Of a DNA stretch of 28,613 nt, positions 1-7,476 are shown in pieces (position 1 is the first letter of the stretch; each line of letters opens with the position of its first letter). Below the pieces are notes generated by a model, which was not told the DNA's origin, made no database searches, and saw nothing but the letters and a program-made list of their open reading frames with translations. Source of the stretch: CAYRDC01 sp964422925 (GTDB taxonomy: Bacteria; Bacteroidota; Bacteroidia; Chitinophagales; S012-47). Position numbers and translations under genes: made by a program. The stretch is from NCBI GenBank assembly GCA_964422925.1, contig CAYRDC010000027.1, positions 1-28,613 on the forward strand, given 5' to 3'.

Positions 1-402
1 ATTAACGCGTTTTTCTTCGGTTTTCACTTATAGCTACCGGAGGTTTAGTGCAACAATGGCTATACTGCATACCGCAAGTATTTGTAAATATGAACGATAG
101 AGCTTTAATAAACAGTATTTGTAAATCGAAAGTGAATAACTTTAAAATGCGGCACGCAACATATTCAAACCGTTGTATGCCTTGCTAAAAAAAGCAACTG
201 CACAATTAGCACATTTGGTTTCTTCCTTCACACATTTGCAATTCACCGCGGCAAACTCACTATCCCAAAATTGCGATAAGCTTGGCTTTACCAACCGACA
301 CCGAACAAGTTATATATAGTATCAATACCAGGTTTTTGTACTTTCTATAAAGCTTAAGCTATTTTCCTGTTTATGATTCTTTATACCTTGTTTATTTAAT
401 AA
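1..402. other. Non-coding AT-rich stretch with short repeats
   Basis: I see no convincing gene here. The AT-rich DNA contains an exact 13-bp direct repeat (AGTATTTGTAAAT at 77-89 and 114-126). It also has an imperfect inverted repeat, GGCACGCAAC at 151-160 and GTTGTATGCC at 172-181. The stretch ends where the truncated T9SS gene fragment begins, so it may be degenerate or rearranged DNA. Confidence 0.4.
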
Positions 403-906
403 CATAATCAAAATGCGAGTGCCGGAATTGGAAACGGAACCAGTTCCGGCCACGTGCGCATCTTCCACTGGAACGGAAAAGACTGGCTGCAGACAGGGGC
501 AGACATTGACGGGGAATACGGTGGTGACGAGTCTGGCTGGTCTGTCAGTATGCCGGATGCACATACCGTGGCCATCGGAGCTATCCTGAATGCTGAAAAT
601 GGATTCTACATCGGCCAGGCACGGGTATACACTTATCCCTCTGTTGGTATAATTGAAAACAGCTTTGCTGATAAGTTGGTGATTTATCCCAACCCTTCCA
701 ATGGCATGTGGCTCATTGACCTCGGTGATACTCAGGATAATGTTTCGGTGAATATTTCAGATTTAAACGGGAGAATCTACTTTTCGAAAAGCTATTACAA
801 CAAAGGGATTATCACCATGGATACCCGCTACCTGCGGGCAGGAGCATATATTGTGGAAGTTAGAGCAAAGGAAGGCAATGCCGTTCTAAAACTGGTGAAA
901 AAATAG
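403..906 (+). pseudogene. 5'-truncated T9SS-secreted repeat protein (C-terminal remnant)
   Basis: The reading frame is open from a stop at 400-402 and runs to a TAG at 904-906. The first in-frame GTG is at 454, but coding similarity clearly starts earlier, around 406. Motifs such as SGHVRIFHW, GADIDGE, SGWSVSM and GQARVYTY are the repeat signature of large secreted Bacteroidetes proteins of the type GHVRVY...GADIDGE...SVSLS...VAIGA. After them comes a T9SS type A sorting domain of about 75 residues containing VIYPNPSNG, with a basic end (LKLVKK). Intact family members have many repeats and a signal peptide. Here only the last one or two repeats and the sorting domain remain, with no signal peptide. 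Inference: a remnant left by a deletion or rearrangement near position 405. A functional small protein is unlikely because it could not enter the Sec pathway. Confidence 0.7.
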
Positions 907-1028
907 AATGACCTGGCCTGTCATTAAAACAAGAACAGAGATTTTACTTCTTTGAATAGCCATTCGCTGGTTGAAAGAAATACTAAAACCCTCCCTTTTT
1001 CGTTATCCTGTTCATTCAGACCAATTCA

Positions 1029-1427
1029 ATGAGAATATCCAAACCAATTCTTGCTGTCTTTCTACTGGCATCGGTTTTTATCGGCTGTAAAAAACTCAAC
1101 CTGGAAGTCAAAGAAGGCACTTACACAGGTACTTTTACCGTAACCTACCAGTCCGGGACAAAAACCGGTTCGACCTCGCTGGAACTGAAAAACGGAAGAT
1201 ACACCTGTTCCGGCAATGCCGACAGAATTCCTGCCGGTGGTTCCGGAACCTATTCAGTTGATAAAGGGATAATCACATTCCATGACGAAAATATATGGAC
1301 TGCTGACTTTGACTGGAACCTAATATTAAATGGACCATATGATTATACATTTGACGGGAAAAAATTAATATTATCAGCCGACAAGAACAACGTTGGGCAT
1401 TATGAATATGCCCTCGAAAAAAAATAA
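1029..1427 (+). CDS. Small lipoprotein, lipocalin-like beta protein
   Basis: A 132-residue protein with a clear lipoprotein signal: basic MRISK, a hydrophobic core, and a lipobox ending in VFIGC at Cys20. The mature part alternates short beta-type segments (GTYTGTFTVTY, SLELKNGRYTCSG, GTYSVDKGIITFHD, YTFDGKKLILSAD). This resembles the small lipocalin-like or calycin-type lipoproteins common in Bacteroidetes, but I cannot name a family. The start ATG directly precedes the signal peptide. No partner gene is evident: the upstream neighbour is a gene remnant and the downstream neighbour is over 250 bp away. Probably anchored to the inner or outer membrane; substrate unknown. Confidence 0.75.
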   Translation: MRISKPILAVFLLASVFIGCKKLNLEVKEGTYTGTFTVTYQSGTKTGSTSLELKNGRYTCSGNADRIPAGGSGTYSVDKGIITFHDENIWTADFDWNLILNGPYDYTFDGKKLILSADKNNVGHYEYALEKK

Positions 1428-1682
1428 TTTACTGACCTCCTTATGATTAGATCAGGATACAAAGCGTTTGGTGCTTTCAACAGAATCTTAGTCCATAGGG
1501 ATAATTCATCATTCCAATGGCACCAAACTATCAGAGCAAGACTCCCTTTACCGGAACATCACCACCCTTTGGCTTAACGGAAAACAAATCATATATTTGA
1601 GTATGGATGTGAGGTAAAAGGCTGCCTGTCATTACCTTGCCGGCAACATTTTTTCTCCAGAAATCAGATTCATTTCCTCGAT

Positions 1683-2663
1683 ATGGCAAGGAAAATGAAT
1701 ACCGGTAAATCACCTGTCACGCGAATCGACCATGATGACCCGCTCAGCAAAGCTGCGCTTGCAGCTGAGCAGCGCCTGTTCGGCCGCTACGGCCTTGAAT
1801 ACAAGGTACATTTTGTTGAAATGCAGGACCCGGACCTACGCATCCGCGTCCTGGAAACCGGTGAGGGGCCACCGCTATTGATGGTACCGGGCGGATCTGG
1901 AGAGGCCGTGTTCTACGCTCCGCTGATAGCCGAGCTAAAAGGCTGGCGCATTCTGGCCATTAACCGTCCCGGTGGCGGGCTGAGTGACGGCATCGACCAC
2001 CGGAAAATTGATTTAAGGCAACTGGCCGTGAACACCCTGAAGTCCGTGGCGGATGCTTTCGGCCTGGAGCGCATTCCCATTGTCTGCAACTCGATGGGCG
2101 GGCTGTGGAGCATCTGGTACGCCCTTGAATACCCCGGCCGCGTCACGCAGATGGTGCAAATGGGTTGTCCCGCGCTCATCCTGAACACCAGCGCGCCCTT
2201 CTTCATGCGGCTGCTGAGCGTTCCGGTTATCAACCGCCTGATGGTGCCGAACATGCAGCCCAAAAGGGTGGACAAGGCACTGGACGGTTTACGGCTTCAG
2301 GGAAGCAGCCGGGAAGCCATCGCACGTATACCAAAGGAGGGAGCGGAAGCCGCGTACCATTTTTTCCGGCTGCCCACCTACCTTGACACATGGGTTACGT
2401 TGATCTCAGCCATCCTGACAATCAGGGGGTCCAGGCCAAGGTACCGCCTGGGAGCGGAGGCCCTGAAAAATATCCGTCAGCCCGTGTTGTTTCTCTGGGG
2501 CCGCAACGACCCCTTCGGCAGCCTGGAAACAGCCCGCGAAGCCTCGCAAATCATACCGGATTCCAGGCTCTGCGAGATGCCAACCGGGCACCTGCCTTAC
2601 ATCGACCAGCCACAGGAGTGCGGCCGGGTAATCTGCGAATTCTTACTGGAAGACGGCAAATGA
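1683..2663 (+). CDS. Alpha/beta-fold hydrolase
   Basis: A 326-residue cytosolic protein with the full alpha/beta-hydrolase layout. The oxyanion-hole strand reads LLMVPGGSG (about residues 65-75). The nucleophile elbow is CNSMGG with Ser137, the acid is Asp276 in WGRNDPFG, and the base is His303 in GHLPYID. There is no signal peptide or membrane segment. The family includes esterases, epoxide hydrolases, haloalkane dehalogenases and C-C bond hydrolases; nothing here fixes the substrate. ATG 1683 was chosen; ATG 1695 (MNTGKS) is equally possible, as neither has a strong ribosome-binding site. This is the first gene of a GC-rich block whose base composition differs from its flanks, so horizontal acquisition is plausible. 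It lies about 415 bp before the next hydrolase and probably has its own transcript. Confidence 0.85.
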   Translation: MARKMNTGKSPVTRIDHDDPLSKAALAAEQRLFGRYGLEYKVHFVEMQDPDLRIRVLETGEGPPLLMVPGGSGEAVFYAPLIAELKGWRILAINRPGGGLSDGIDHRKIDLRQLAVNTLKSVADAFGLERIPIVCNSMGGLWSIWYALEYPGRVTQMVQMGCPALILNTSAPFFMRLLSVPVINRLMVPNMQPKRVDKALDGLRLQGSSREAIARIPKEGAEAAYHFFRLPTYLDTWVTLISAILTIRGSRPRYRLGAEALKNIRQPVLFLWGRNDPFGSLETAREASQIIPDSRLCEMPTGHLPYIDQPQECGRVICEFLLEDGK

Positions 2664-2924
2664 GTTTCTCCCTCAATGAACAGGAGAAGCAACATGCATT
2701 CCGGAATGGCATTTCCGCCATTGTGTTGCCCATTGGAGGCATAGTCACTTCAGGAAGAGCGCTGCACAAATAACATGCTGGCAGATTAAACCTTTGTCCG
2801 GCCAACCTTGCTGCTTTAATGCTTCCGGCATTCACGGCACCTGAACAGCAGGAAACTTCCTGAAGGGAGATCATTGTCATTACACCGGATTTTACGGAAT
2901 CTGATTAAACCAGGAAGATTAATT

Positions 2925-2932
2925 TATCTTTG
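2925..2932 (+). promoter_or_regulatory. Bacteroidetes-type -7 box TATCTTTG
   Basis: TATCTTTG matches the Bacteroidetes -7 consensus TAnnTTTG exactly. The -33 element is weak: only a TGAT-like string sits about 19 bp upstream. If used, transcription would start near 2938-2942 and give a leader of about 140 nt before the ATG at 3080. Confidence 0.45.
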
Positions 2933-2937
2933 ATTGC

Positions 2938-3055
2938 CCACCGGGTAACCAGCCGGCTCCGTCCGGCAGGGAACGCACCCGCGTGGGGTAACCGGAGATA
3001 AGCCAGTAAAAACATGGGTGGCGGCCCGGCAGTTCCCGGGCCGCCATTCTTTATT
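2938..3055 (+). ncRNA. Candidate structured 5' leader ending in a terminator-like hairpin
   Basis: Downstream of the TATCTTTG box the sequence can fold into several local hairpins: GCCGG/CCGGC around a CTCCGT loop near 2951-2966, and ACGC/GCGT around ACCC near 2973-2984. The motif GGGTAACC occurs twice, at about 2944 and 2984. The leader ends in the strong hairpin at 3016-3049 and a T-rich tail, and the hydrolase ATG follows at 3080. Promoter, folded RNA, terminator and gene in that order is how attenuators and riboswitches are laid out. I do not recognise a known riboswitch class; the short AGCCAG string recalls the B12 box but the rest of that consensus is absent. Function unproven. Confidence 0.35.
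3016..3055 (+). terminator. Strong GC-rich hairpin with T-rich tail, before the hydrolase start
   Basis: GGCGGCCCGG (3020-3029) pairs perfectly with CCGGGCCGCC (3036-3045) around a 6-nt loop. With A-T and G-U pairs the stem extends to 3016-3049. ATTCTTTATT follows. The hairpin falls inside the longest open frame of the downstream gene, which argues that translation starts at 3080 and not at 3014. Confidence 0.5.
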
Positions 3056-3079
3056 GGCCGAATCCGCAAAACGGTATTT

Positions 3080-4006
3080 ATGGCACAAAGAAAACGGACA
3101 TATTCCGACATCGCCTTTAAATCACAGGACGCCACGCTGAGGGGAAGGCTCTACCTGCCCGAGGACAAACCTGGGAAAAGCCCGGTGGTGGTTATGGCGC
3201 ATGGTTTCACAACAACCATCAGCGGCATGACGGCTGACAAGTACGCGGAGCGATTCCGGGAAGCTGGGTATGCCGTATTGCTTTACGACCACCGCAACCT
3301 GGGCATCAGTGACGGGGAACCCCGCCAGGAAATCAATTTCTGGGTCCAGGCCCGCGGGTATATTGACGCAATAGAATTTATCGTTACCCGGTCCGGAATC
3401 GATACACAAAAAATTGCTGTTTGGGGAGCCAGCCTGAGCGCACGGGAAGCTTTTCTTGTGGGATCAATGGACGACAGGGTAAGTGCCATTATCAACCTGA
3501 TACCTGCTTACGGCAATACCCTCCCGGTCGGAGACCCGGATGGGAGCCTGTTCGCATTCGCCCGGAAAACCCTGTACACCACCCGGATATCAGACCTGCC
3601 GCATACGGTAGCCGGGCCGATGGCCATTGTTTCGGCTGACCAGCTGAACGCACCTTCTGCACTGGCAGAACTGACTGCTTACCGCTGGTTCATCGAGTAT
3701 GGCGGTCGGTTCGGCACAAACTGGAAGAACGTGGTTTCGATTTCAACCACAGAGGCCCCCGAGGGGTTTCACATTGGACAGTGCGCCCCGCACCTGAAGG
3801 CGCCTGTTTTGATGGTGGTTGCCACGAATGACGAAATGGACGGGGCCGGCCCGGAAGTGACCCGTGCGGTGTTTGACTTGGTGCGGCAGCCCAAAGAATG
3901 GGTGGATATTGATGGCGGCCATTTCGGTCTGCTGCATTACCCCGGCCCACTGTTCGAACAATCCATCAGGGCGCAAATTGCCTTCCTCGGCAAGTACCTG
4001 AAGTAA
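3080..4006 (+). CDS. Alpha/beta hydrolase, dienelactone hydrolase / S15-like
   Basis: A 308-residue protein when started at ATG 3080 (MAQRKRTYSD). The frame is open from 3014, but that segment is a terminator-like hairpin. Landmarks: VVVMAHGFTTT at the oxyanion strand, LLYDHRNLGISDG after it, the nucleophile elbow WGASLS with Ser118, Asp251 in ATNDEMDG, and His281 in GGHFGLL. The elbow is GxSxS rather than GxSxG, a variation seen in some dienelactone-hydrolase-like and S15-peptidase-like proteins. No signal peptide, so cytosolic. The lipoprotein gene begins 30 bp downstream on the same strand, so the two are probably co-transcribed. Substrate unknown. Confidence 0.82.
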   Translation: MAQRKRTYSDIAFKSQDATLRGRLYLPEDKPGKSPVVVMAHGFTTTISGMTADKYAERFREAGYAVLLYDHRNLGISDGEPRQEINFWVQARGYIDAIEFIVTRSGIDTQKIAVWGASLSAREAFLVGSMDDRVSAIINLIPAYGNTLPVGDPDGSLFAFARKTLYTTRISDLPHTVAGPMAIVSADQLNAPSALAELTAYRWFIEYGGRFGTNWKNVVSISTTEAPEGFHIGQCAPHLKAPVLMVVATNDEMDGAGPEVTRAVFDLVRQPKEWVDIDGGHFGLLHYPGPLFEQSIRAQIAFLGKYLK

Positions 4007-4036
4007 CCGGCAGGGGCCAAAACAATAGAAAAAATC

Positions 4037-4825
4037 ATGAAAATCCGGAACAGTTATGCCTTAGCAGCAGCCCTTTGGCTGGCGGTGTGGATATTACCTG
4101 CCGGCTGCCGGAATAATACGGGGACGGCCGGACCGCTGGGTTCACCGCATACAGAGCATTTCATCTTCGAATCAGACGGTATTCCGATGAAGGGGAAGAT
4201 ACACCTGCCGGCCGCTTTCAGCAGCCACAACAGCCTCCCGGCCATATTCCTGATTGATTATACTGAGCAGCATTTCAGGGTGGCCACCGATGAATTCGAG
4301 CAGCTGGTAGCTGCCGCAGAGCAGGTTCCCGGGCCAGGAGCTCTTGTTGTATCGTTGGAAGACATACCGGATATTGATGTGAAGCCTGAAATGTTCAGGG
4401 AAACCTACCTGACTTACAGGGACATGGCTTCATGGGTAAATGAACGGTACACAAGAAACACGAACAATACCTTTGCCGGCAGGGGTAGTGAATCGAGCAT
4501 TGTGCTGATGACGCTCTTCCTGGAGGACCCGGATTCCGCCATGTTTGACAACTTCATTGTAACCGACCCGTCACCCTGGTTCACGGCAACGGTAACCGGC
4601 CTCATAGAACAAAACAACTTCCCCGGGAAGAAACAGGGGAAGAAACTGCATTTCTCCTTCTCAACCAGTAACGAACGGGAAAGCTGCATCCACATCATCG
4701 GACTCATCCGCGAAGCCCGGTACCCGTGGCTTGATTTTGCCTGGGTTGAATACACCGACCTCGATTATGAACACACTTACCCGGTCTCTTTTGCTGCAGG
4801 GATACGGTATATTTATGGTGAATGA
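4037..4825 (+). CDS. Esterase-like lipoprotein with atypical nucleophile motif
   Basis: A 262-residue protein with a lipoprotein signal ending in LPAGC (Cys24). The mature part follows the putative-esterase / siderophore-esterase layout: LPAIFLIDYTEQHF where the family has a strand and oxyanion loop, then FAGRGSESSIVLMTLF where active members have AGHSxGG, then TDPSPWF (family: ISPSLWW). A C-terminal EHTYPVSFAAGIRYIYG contains the catalytic-type His246 and the family's G-x-R-Y-I/F ending. In the elbow the usual G-x-S-x-G spacing is not met (Gly148, Gly150, Ser151, Ser153), so the protein may be catalytically inactive or use a shifted serine. It lies 30 bp after the hydrolase and is likely in the same transcript. 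Family assignment is by motif recognition only. Confidence 0.65.
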   Translation: MKIRNSYALAAALWLAVWILPAGCRNNTGTAGPLGSPHTEHFIFESDGIPMKGKIHLPAAFSSHNSLPAIFLIDYTEQHFRVATDEFEQLVAAAEQVPGPGALVVSLEDIPDIDVKPEMFRETYLTYRDMASWVNERYTRNTNNTFAGRGSESSIVLMTLFLEDPDSAMFDNFIVTDPSPWFTATVTGLIEQNNFPGKKQGKKLHFSFSTSNERESCIHIIGLIREARYPWLDFAWVEYTDLDYEHTYPVSFAAGIRYIYGE

Positions 4826-4906
4826 GGCCAGTGGAAGAGGCAGCGTTGCCGGCCATTCCTCCGACCAGGCAGAGGGGCGAAACAAACTAACCTTTATAAA
4901 TACCGG

Positions 4907-6283
4907 ATGAAGAACAAGAGAATAACCCCGGTGGAATTAACAGAGGAAGAATCCCGTCAGGCCGGATACCGGCTTATTGATGACATTGCCGGTTTGCTGG
5001 CTTCTATCAGAAACAGGCCGGTAACCAGTGGAGAAGGCCCCGGACAAATCCGATCCATGCTCGGAACGGATTTATTACCGGATAAGAGGACGTCCGCGGC
5101 CGGGATATCCCGGGCAACCGGTTTGCTGTTCGACCATTCCCTGTTCAACGGGCACCCGAAATTCCTCGGGTACATCACTTCCTCCCCTACTCCGGTGGGG
5201 ATACTGGCCGACCTGCTGGCTGCCGCAGTGAATCCCAACGTGGGAGCCCATGTGCTCAGTCCCATGGCTACGGAAATCGAGCGGCAGGCAGTCCGGTGGC
5301 TGGCTGAATTCATAGGGCTTCCGCCCGGCTACGATGGCATCATGGTGAGTAGCGGGAATATGGCCAATTTCACCGCCTTCCTGGCAGGCTGGACGGCAAA
5401 AGCGCCCGGAAATATCAAGAAAAACGGGCTGGCCGGATCCGGCCGGAAACTAACGGTTTACTGCCCGAAAACCACGCATACCTGGATTGAGAAGGCCGCC
5501 ATCCTGTTCGGACACGGTACAGACGTCATCCGCTGGATACCCACGGGGCCGGAGCACCGGTGTGGTGGATGACCTGGAGGGCATTTCAGCCATATGCCGG
5601 AAATATGATCTTTGGTTCCACGTGGATGGGGGGCCTACGAGGCCCCTGCGGCTGTGGTTCCGGATCAGCAAGGCCTTTTCCGGGGCATGGAGAAAGCCGA
5701 TTCCATTGCGCTTGACCCGCACAAATGGCTGTACACCCACTGGAAGCCGGATGCACCCTCGTGAAGAACCCCCGCCATCTGACCGACACTTTCAGTTCAC
5801 ACACGGAATATTACAACTTCGCCAATATCGGGGATGAGCCGGCCCAGAATTTTTACGAGTACGGGCTGCAGAATTCGCGCGGTTTCCGGGCGCTCAAGGT
5901 GTGGATGTCGCTGCTGCAGGCGGACAGGAAGGGCTATGAACAAATGATTTCAGAAGACATCGCGCTGGCCCGGTACTTGAACGAACTGGCCGCAAAACAT
6001 CCCGAACTCGAGGCCATGACCAGCAACCTGAGCATCAACTACCTTCCGTTATGTGCCGCCAGGTGTACAGCCCGGCAATGCCTACCTGAACAAACTGAAC
6101 GAAGAGCTGTTGAACAAGCTGCAGGGCGGGGGCGAAGTGTTCCTTTCCAATGCGGTGGTAAACGGAATGTATTGCCTCAGGGCCTGTGTGGTTAATTTCA
6201 GGACAACGGAAAAGGACCTGGAGGAAATTGTTGAAATCACCGTCAGGGAAGGAAGAAAGACCCATGCCCGCCTAGCTGGCTGA
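4907..6283 (+). pseudogene. Broken group II PLP-dependent amino-acid decarboxylase
   Basis: Pieces in three frames join into one pyridoxal-phosphate decarboxylase of the aromatic-L-amino-acid / glutamate decarboxylase type. The N-terminal part (4907 to about 5548) has HPKFLGYITSSPTPVG and GIMVSSGNMANFTAF. The middle has STGVVDDLEG and WFHVDG from 5553, and DPHKW with the PLP lysine at 5723-5725. The C-terminal part has YGLQNSRGFRALKVWMSL and VNFRTTEKDLEEIVEI, ending at TGA 6281-6283. Lesions: about 30-35 codons missing near 5545-5553, between WIPTG and STGVV; a changed G-run at 5628-5633; a C missing at 5736-5738; an extra C at 6042-6043. The three small indels sit in or next to short homopolymers and could be sequencing errors. 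The deletion cannot be explained that way. Active relatives are about 480 residues long. A non-functional remnant is the likeliest reading. Confidence 0.8.
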
Positions 6284-6522
6284 GCATCCCCGCTGTAGCA
6301 ACCCGGCAGGTATTTGTACCCTGAGTGCTACCAGCAGGACATAGCACACCAAAATGGGATGGGAAAATAAAACTGCCCGGACGGCAAAGATATGTGCAAG
6401 AATGGCCGGGCTAACCGTTAGCTCCCCTGTAATCCCCCAAGTGAGGGGAAAGTCACGCAAGAGCAGGGGGTAATAATTTACTGCCTTTATCCAGACCGTG
6501 GTGCACCATTTAAAAATAAGAA

Positions 6523-7140
6523 ATGAGATACCTTCAAAAACCGACAAATGACCTGGTCGACAAGTACATTGACCAATTCAACAATGATGAGAGATACTAT
6601 CCGGCTGACCAAGCAATAATCAAACTGTTTGGTGCCTTCCCAAACAATAAGAAACTTAAGGACATTTTATTAAAAATCAGTGTCATCAATTACTTATACA
6701 GTACCAACATCTTTGGGACTTTCATTATGGCCAAACATATTAAACAACTCGACATTGACGAAGGACTTAAGAAAGGCGACCCTGACATCGTTCATCAAAT
6801 TGCAACAGGACATGACATCAGGACAAAAAAGAACAACAGAGAAATCAACTTCTATTCGTTCGCGACTAAATATTGCAATTGGCATAATCGAGATAGCTAT
6901 GCCATATATGACAGCTTCGTTGTCAAAGTACTAATGGCGTATAAACGCAAGGACAACTTTTCTACCTTTAACCAGGCAGACTTAAAGCACTTCAAACAAT
7001 TCAAAAGAATAATTCAGGACTTCGTTAACTTCTATGGACTGACACAACACGATCTCAAAGAGATTGACAAGTTTCTTTGGATATACGGCAAAGAGATGTT
7101 CCCCACCAATTACGGAATGAGAAAAAGGAGCAACGACTAA
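6523..7140 (+). CDS. Hypothetical protein, helical, unknown function
   Basis: A 205-residue, lysine/asparagine-rich, mostly helical protein without signal peptide or membrane segment. The start ATG follows an AT-rich leader (TTAAAAATAAGAA). Distinctive strings are ISVINYLYSTNIFG (about residues 52-65), IKQLDIDEGLKKGD (73-86), FYSFATKYCNWHNRDSYAIY (110-129) and IDKFLWIYGKEMFP (181-194). The central string resembles the SFASKYxxWHNPxxxPIYDS-type signature I associate with helix-rich, DNA-glycosylase-like (HhH/OGG-fold) or accessory 'unknown' proteins. That is an impression from memory, not an assignment. The gene is much more AT-rich than the block before it, and is followed by a possible gene scrap. 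Both suggest recent acquisition. Expression as an independent gene is likely; role unknown. Confidence 0.7.
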   Translation: MRYLQKPTNDLVDKYIDQFNNDERYYPADQAIIKLFGAFPNNKKLKDILLKISVINYLYSTNIFGTFIMAKHIKQLDIDEGLKKGDPDIVHQIATGHDIRTKKNNREINFYSFATKYCNWHNRDSYAIYDSFVVKVLMAYKRKDNFSTFNQADLKHFKQFKRIIQDFVNFYGLTQHDLKEIDKFLWIYGKEMFPTNYGMRKRSND

Positions 7141-7151
7141 AAGAGCAGGCG

Positions 7152-7307
7152 ATCACAGATAGAAACTATTCAAAAATTTGTTTGAAATGGGACGTTATTT
7201 TATATGGTGCTGATTAGGCTGGTAATTACCATGACTGCGATGAAATTCTTGAGAAAGACGGTTGGGCATCAAAAAAGCGAACAGATATAATGCGAATAAA
7301 GTATTAA
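7152..7307 (+). pseudogene. Possible gene scrap interrupted by a stop
   Basis: Read in the frame of position 7152, the sequence gives a protein-like string: NYSKICLKWDVILYGAD, a TAG stop, then AGNYHDCDEILEKDGW and KKRTDIMRIKY, ending at TAA 7305-7307. The composition is unlike random AT-rich translation (Cys, Trp, Tyr and acidic residues well mixed). It may be the end of a gene whose 5' part was lost and which gained a stop at 7212-7214. No family recognised. Confidence 0.3.
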
Positions 7308-7405
7308 ATTTGAATACAGTAGCAATAAATAAAAACAGTTGTACACTGATAATGTGAAGCATACCCTTCTACTACGCATAACCCGAGCCGTACCGTAATG
7401 TTCAG

Positions 7406-7420
7406 CCCCCTCGCAGGGGG
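7406..7420. repeat. Perfect GC hairpin (CCCCCT/AGGGGG)
   Basis: CCCCCT at 7406-7411 and AGGGGG at 7415-7420 form a 6-bp stem around CGC in otherwise AT-rich DNA, 57 bp before the lipoprotein start. No T-run follows on either strand, so a terminator role is unclear. Confidence 0.4.
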
Positions 7421-7429
7421 ACCAGGAAG

Positions 7430-7457
7430 TTTTAATAAAGTTGAATCTTTATTAAAA
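7430..7457. promoter_or_regulatory. 11-bp perfect inverted repeat upstream of the repeat lipoprotein
   Basis: TTTTAATAAAG (7430-7440) and CTTTATTAAAA (7447-7457) are exact reverse complements separated by TTGAAT, ending 19 bp before the ATG at 7477. This could be an operator or an RNA hairpin covering the translation start region. An AT-only stem is weak as a terminator. Confidence 0.4.
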
Positions 7458-7476
7458 AATAAAAAAGTGAAAAAAG

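Larger units (their letters stand above)
2664..3079 (+). other. Intergenic region with promoter-like box, structured leader and hairpin
   Basis: No gene of convincing quality is seen. The region has a 12-bp palindrome (CATTCCGGAATG, 2697-2708) and a compact inverted repeat (CAGGAA-AC-TTCCTG, 2849-2862). The second half holds a promoter-like box, a string of short hairpins and a strong GC-rich hairpin just before the next hydrolase; these are listed separately. Confidence 0.5.
7141..7476. other. AT-rich intergenic region with a gene scrap and two hairpins
   Basis: This 336-bp gap holds a possible decayed coding fragment (7152-7307) and two perfect inverted repeats just before the next gene (7406-7420 and 7430-7457). 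I see no intact gene. A minus-strand frame across 7304-7495 lacks any recognisable feature. Confidence 0.4.

Noticed and set aside
151..181. Integron attC site
   Set aside because: The inverted repeat does not satisfy the RYYYAAC/GTTRRRY core boxes and no integrase is present.
2944..3010. Cobalamin riboswitch
   Set aside because: Only AGCCAG and a loose GGGAA string fit; the B12 box and the remaining core helices are not found.
3014..3079. Extended N-terminus of the second hydrolase from the ATG at 3014
   Set aside because: The segment coincides with a terminator-like hairpin and encodes an unlikely Gly/Pro-rich stretch; the family-like sequence begins at the ATG at 3080.
6272..6547. Minus-strand 91-codon frame with a hydrophobic stretch between the broken decarboxylase and the unknown gene
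   Set aside because: It overlaps the 3' end of the decarboxylase remnant and the start of the next gene, has no recognisable motif, and its hydrophobicity arises from composition alone.
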